Shown in pieces: positions 6,779 through 8,502 of a stretch of DNA of 8,502 nt. The stretch lies in NCBI GenBank assembly GCA_937983035.1, contig CALKAN010000069.1:1-8502 (forward strand). The letters run 5' to 3'. How positions within the stretch are numbered: position 1 is the first letter of the stretch; each line of letters opens with the position of its first letter. The notes under the pieces are model-generated. The model ran no database searches, had not been told where the DNA came from, and was given only the letters and a program-made list of their open reading frames with translations. The translations under genes were made by a program, and so were the position numbers. This DNA comes from an uncultured Paenibacillaceae bacterium. GTDB lineage: Bacteria > Bacillota > Bacilli > Paenibacillales > CALAME01.

Positions 6779-6856
6779 GGAATTGATAAAAACACTGCTG
6801 TTATAGAAACTGAAGCAAGAGCCAGCCAAGTCATTCAAGAAATTGGCGAATTATAA
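6779..6856 (+). pseudogene. Startless fragment resembling a solute-binding protein C-terminus
   Basis: This frame runs from just after a TAA (6776-6778) to TAA (6854-6856), 25 codons with no usable start or ribosome binding site. It reads as an amphipathic, charged helix containing DKNTAVIETEARASQVIQE. Family 1 binding proteins often end in a similar pattern, and the gene just upstream ends with DVNMVLKELEEEINLAIES: the two align without gaps, sharing D, N, E, E and I at the same spacing. The simplest reading is the tail of a second, deleted binding-protein gene or of a tandem duplicate. Chance cannot be excluded over such a short length. Confidence 0.4.
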
Positions 6857-6874
6857 TGAATAAAAAGAGAGTGC

Positions 6875-6909
6875 AATTCGGGCGGCTTGTAAAGCTGCCT
6901 GAATTTTTT
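6875..6909 (+). terminator. Intrinsic terminator after the binding-protein gene
   Basis: AATTCGGGCGGC (6875-6886) pairs with GCTGCCTGAATT (6894-6905) across the loop TTGTAAA, 12 pairs of which two are G-U, and the 3' arm runs into TTTTTT (6904-6909). It separates the binding-protein transcript from the gene starting at 7012. Confidence 0.92.
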
Positions 6910-6996
6910 ATGATCATTTGAAACACGCGGAACAATCGGAGCAATAAGCGGGCAATGAAGCAGGAAGTTGAACATTGACGTGGAATAAGAATAACC

Positions 6997-7005
6997 GGAG
7001 GAGGG
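6997..7005 (+). promoter_or_regulatory. Ribosome binding site fixing a TTG start
   Basis: GGAGGAGGG ends 6 bases before TTG 7012, ideal spacing. The first in-frame ATG (7027) lies more than 20 bases away, too far, so TTG is the start codon. Confidence 0.85.
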
Positions 7006-7011
7006 ATTCAA

Positions 7012-8307
7012 TTGATTTATTGCGGAATGAGTGAATTAGAAATTACGCCGCCGCTCGGCAGCACAATTCCAGGCTATTTCACCGATCGCAAATCGACGGG
7101 CATCATGGATCCGTTGTTCGTCAAAGCTTGGGTTGTTGAATCAGATGAGCGAGCGTTTGCATTCGTCGTATTGGATGTGCTGCTGATTACGAGTGATCTG
7201 ACTGAGAAAATTCGGCGCAGAGCAGCGAAGTTGTCGCCGATCCTGCCCGAACATGTGATGGTTTCGGCGACGCATACGCATACTGGTCCGCCGGTGTCAA
7301 CGACGACTTACTATCAGGCAGATGAAGCGTATAAAGAATGGCTGGTGAAGAAAGCAGCGGATGCAATCGTGCTGGCATACGAGAAGAGAGAAGAGGCACA
7401 GATCGGGTACGGCATAGGCCATGAGGGAGAGATCGCATTTCATCGGCGCTATTTCATGAAAGACGGGACGCTGCAAACGAATCCAGGCATCGGCAATCCG
7501 AATGTCGATCGGCCTGCCGGACCGATCGACCCGCAAGTTTCGGTGATTCGGATCGACAATAAGGACGGGAAACCGCTTGGGGTGGTGACGAACTATGCGC
7601 TGCATACTGACACCGTGGGCGGAACGTTGTACAGCGGGGACTTTCCTGGAGAATTGTCGGCCGTAATCAAGAAGGTGCTCGGACCTGAAGCGGTGAGCAT
7701 GTTTATGATGGGGGCAAGCGGCAACATCAATCATATCGATGTGCTTGGCACCGGCAAACTGGGGGATGTGAGAAGGCCGCACATTCACCAAAAGATTGGC
7801 CGAATCTTAGCCGGGGAAGTGCTGAAAGTAAGAGAGAAAATTGCGGTGACGGACCGAGCGCCGGTTCAGTCGATTCGAGCTGAGCTCACATTCCGGTATC
7901 GGCAGCCGACGCAGCAGGAAGTGGACGAAGCGAAGAAAGCGCTTCAGGAGTCGTCTCCGGATGAAGTGGAGCATAATTTCGCTAAGGAACTGCTGCAAGC
8001 TTACGAAAGCGGAGAAGGCGAAGTTTCTGCTGAAGTCCAAGTTGCCCGCATCGGCGATATTGCCGTAGCCGGAATTCCTTCTGAAATTTTTGTAGAATTT
8101 GGGCTGCAATTGAAAGAAGCCTCGCCGTTTCCGATCACGATCATCAATGAATTGTGCAACGGGTCTCCCGGGACATATTTATGCACGCGTGAAGCTTATG
8201 AACAGGGCGGTTATGAGCCGAAGATTACGTCGAATAATCGTCTGCAGATTGATGCCGGAGAAATGGTCATAAGCAAGGCGATCGAATTGCTGCGAGCTTT
8301 AGCTTGA
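7012..8307 (+). CDS. Neutral/alkaline ceramidase N-terminal domain protein, short form
   Basis: Predicted zinc-dependent amide or ester hydrolase of unknown substrate, 431 residues, starting at TTG. It has no signal peptide, so it probably acts in the cytoplasm, unlike secreted ceramidases. Family marks seen: CGMSELEITPPLG near the N-terminus (4-16), ATHTHTGPP with His88 and His90, ALHTDT with His198, a YSGDFPGEL segment (207-215), GASGN with Ser236, PSEIFVEFG with Glu358, and the tyrosine-rich segment 389-401. By motif alignment His88, His198, Glu358 and Tyr389 sit where Pseudomonas ceramidase binds zinc, and Ser236 near its nucleophile. The C-terminal immunoglobulin-like domain of true ceramidases (roughly 650 residues or more) is absent. 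Short forms are common in environmental Bacillota and Planctomycetes, often near sugar-metabolism genes, and are annotated only by domain. It follows a terminator, so it needs its own promoter; I see no convincing one in 6910-6996. True ceramidase activity is doubtful. Confidence 0.82.
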   Translation: MIYCGMSELEITPPLGSTIPGYFTDRKSTGIMDPLFVKAWVVESDERAFAFVVLDVLLITSDLTEKIRRRAAKLSPILPEHVMVSATHTHTGPPVSTTTYYQADEAYKEWLVKKAADAIVLAYEKREEAQIGYGIGHEGEIAFHRRYFMKDGTLQTNPGIGNPNVDRPAGPIDPQVSVIRIDNKDGKPLGVVTNYALHTDTVGGTLYSGDFPGELSAVIKKVLGPEAVSMFMMGASGNINHIDVLGTGKLGDVRRPHIHQKIGRILAGEVLKVREKIAVTDRAPVQSIRAELTFRYRQPTQQEVDEAKKALQESSPDEVEHNFAKELLQAYESGEGEVSAEVQVARIGDIAVAGIPSEIFVEFGLQLKEASPFPITIINELCNGSPGTYLCTREAYEQGGYEPKITSNNRLQIDAGEMVISKAIELLRALA

Positions 8308-8315
8308 TTTGCATG

Positions 8316-8325
8316 GCAGATCTGC
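8316..8325. repeat. 10-bp palindrome GCAGATCTGC
   Basis: A perfect palindrome just after the stop codon at 8305-8307. It could form a weak hairpin or be chance. No function is assigned. Confidence 0.25.
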
Positions 8326-8341
8326 TCATAACGGCATCATT

Positions 8342-8377
8342 CAATCCCCCATGTCAGTCTGGTGACTCGGGGGATTG
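8342..8377 (+). terminator. Strong hairpin, probable terminator of the ceramidase-like gene
   Basis: CAATCCCCC (8342-8350) pairs perfectly with GGGGGATTG (8369-8377), and GTCA (8353-8356) pairs with TGAC (8363-8366) around the loop GTCTGG. It lies 34 bases after the stop codon, the usual place for a terminator. The bases after it (TTGATAT) are only moderately T-rich, so termination may be partial; the reverse direction also lacks a clean T-run. Confidence 0.65.
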
Positions 8378-8412
8378 TTGATATCTGAAAGATGGATCGA
8401 TCAGCCAACGGA

Positions 8413-8449
8413 TTTACAAAGCGCGAACAATATTGTAAAGTTTTTACAA
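8413..8449. promoter_or_regulatory. Three TTTACAA motifs, possible operator cluster
   Basis: TTTACAA occurs at 8413-8419 and 8443-8449 on the plus strand, exactly 30 bp apart, and as its complement TTGTAAA at 8433-8439. The last two form the inverted repeat TTGTAAAGTTTTTACAA (8433-8449) with a 3-base centre. This probably belongs to the control region of a gene right of the window. The arm spacing does not fit TnrA/GlnR boxes, so the regulator is unknown. Confidence 0.4.
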
Positions 8450-8472
8450 GGAAACTCCTGGGAGTTGTCCTT
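8448..8472. promoter_or_regulatory. 10-bp hairpin at the window edge
   Basis: AAGGAAACTC (8448-8457) pairs with GAGTT (8462-8466) and TCCTT (8468-8472) around CTGG, with G8467 bulged. No T-run follows. It may be a 5' leader structure of the next gene, as it follows the TTTACAA cluster. Function is inferred from position only. Confidence 0.4.
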
Positions 8473-8502
8473 TCGCTGATTTAAATTTTGAAGAAAAATG
8501 AA

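Noticed and set aside
6918..6947. Promoter for the ceramidase-like gene (TTGAAA with CAATAA 18 bp downstream)
   Set aside because: The -35 is good but the -10 matches only 2 of 6 consensus positions; not enough to call.
7297..7791. 164-codon open frame on the minus strand
   Set aside because: Antisense to the conserved ceramidase-like domain and without a ribosome binding site or domain signal.
8433..8449. TnrA/GlnR nitrogen-control box
   Set aside because: TGTAAAGTTTTTACA is two bases shorter than the 17-base TGTNAN7TNACA consensus, so the half-site spacing is wrong.
1..8502. CRISPR arrays, tRNA or rRNA genes, complete insertion sequences, prophage or defence genes
   Set aside because: Looked for on both strands; no repeat-spacer pattern, cloverleaf, transposase body or defence motif was seen.

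Overview
The window looks like a chromosomal stretch from a Gram-positive Bacillota, most likely Bacillales and perhaps Paenibacillaceae-like. Ribosome binding sites are strong AGGAGG-type, one gene clearly uses TTG as start, the solute-binding protein is a lipoprotein with a Gram-positive type lipobox, and base composition is balanced with AT-rich intergenic DNA. The genus is an inference from style, not from a marker gene.

Layout, left to right. 1-441 is AT-rich non-coding DNA. It holds a tandem 11-bp repeat, two LacI/CcpA-like operator candidates, a long hairpin that buries a good ribosome binding site in front of a 15-codon aborted reading frame (possibly a transposase remnant), and the probable promoter of the next gene. 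442-2433 (+) is a cytoplasmic family GH42 beta-galactosidase with its catalytic glutamates and zinc-cysteine cluster. A bidirectional terminator at about 2459-2502 separates it from the convergent 2541-5189 (-), a complete P-type Ca2+-ATPase of the SERCA/PacL type. The 207-bp divergent region 5190-5396 holds promoters for the ATPase and for 5397-6749 (+), a sugar-type ABC solute-binding lipoprotein with no permease genes beside it. Downstream are a 25-codon startless fragment that resembles the C-terminus of another solute-binding protein, and a textbook terminator (6875-6909). 7012-8307 (+), starting at TTG, encodes a short cytoplasmic relative of the neutral/alkaline ceramidase N-terminal domain. 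8308-8502 holds a strong hairpin, a triad of TTTACAA motifs and a second hairpin, probably the control region of a gene outside the window.

Functionally this is an accessory carbohydrate-use neighbourhood (intracellular galactosidase, sugar-binding lipoprotein, ester/amide hydrolase-like enzyme) interrupted by a housekeeping calcium pump. Each gene appears to be its own transcription unit, bounded by terminators or by divergent or convergent orientation, so a shared pathway is suggested only by theme. I do not see a convincing new multi-gene system. The most unusual items are the hairpin with its aborted ORF, the solute-binding protein relic, the orphan binding protein, and the uncharacterised short ceramidase-like enzyme.
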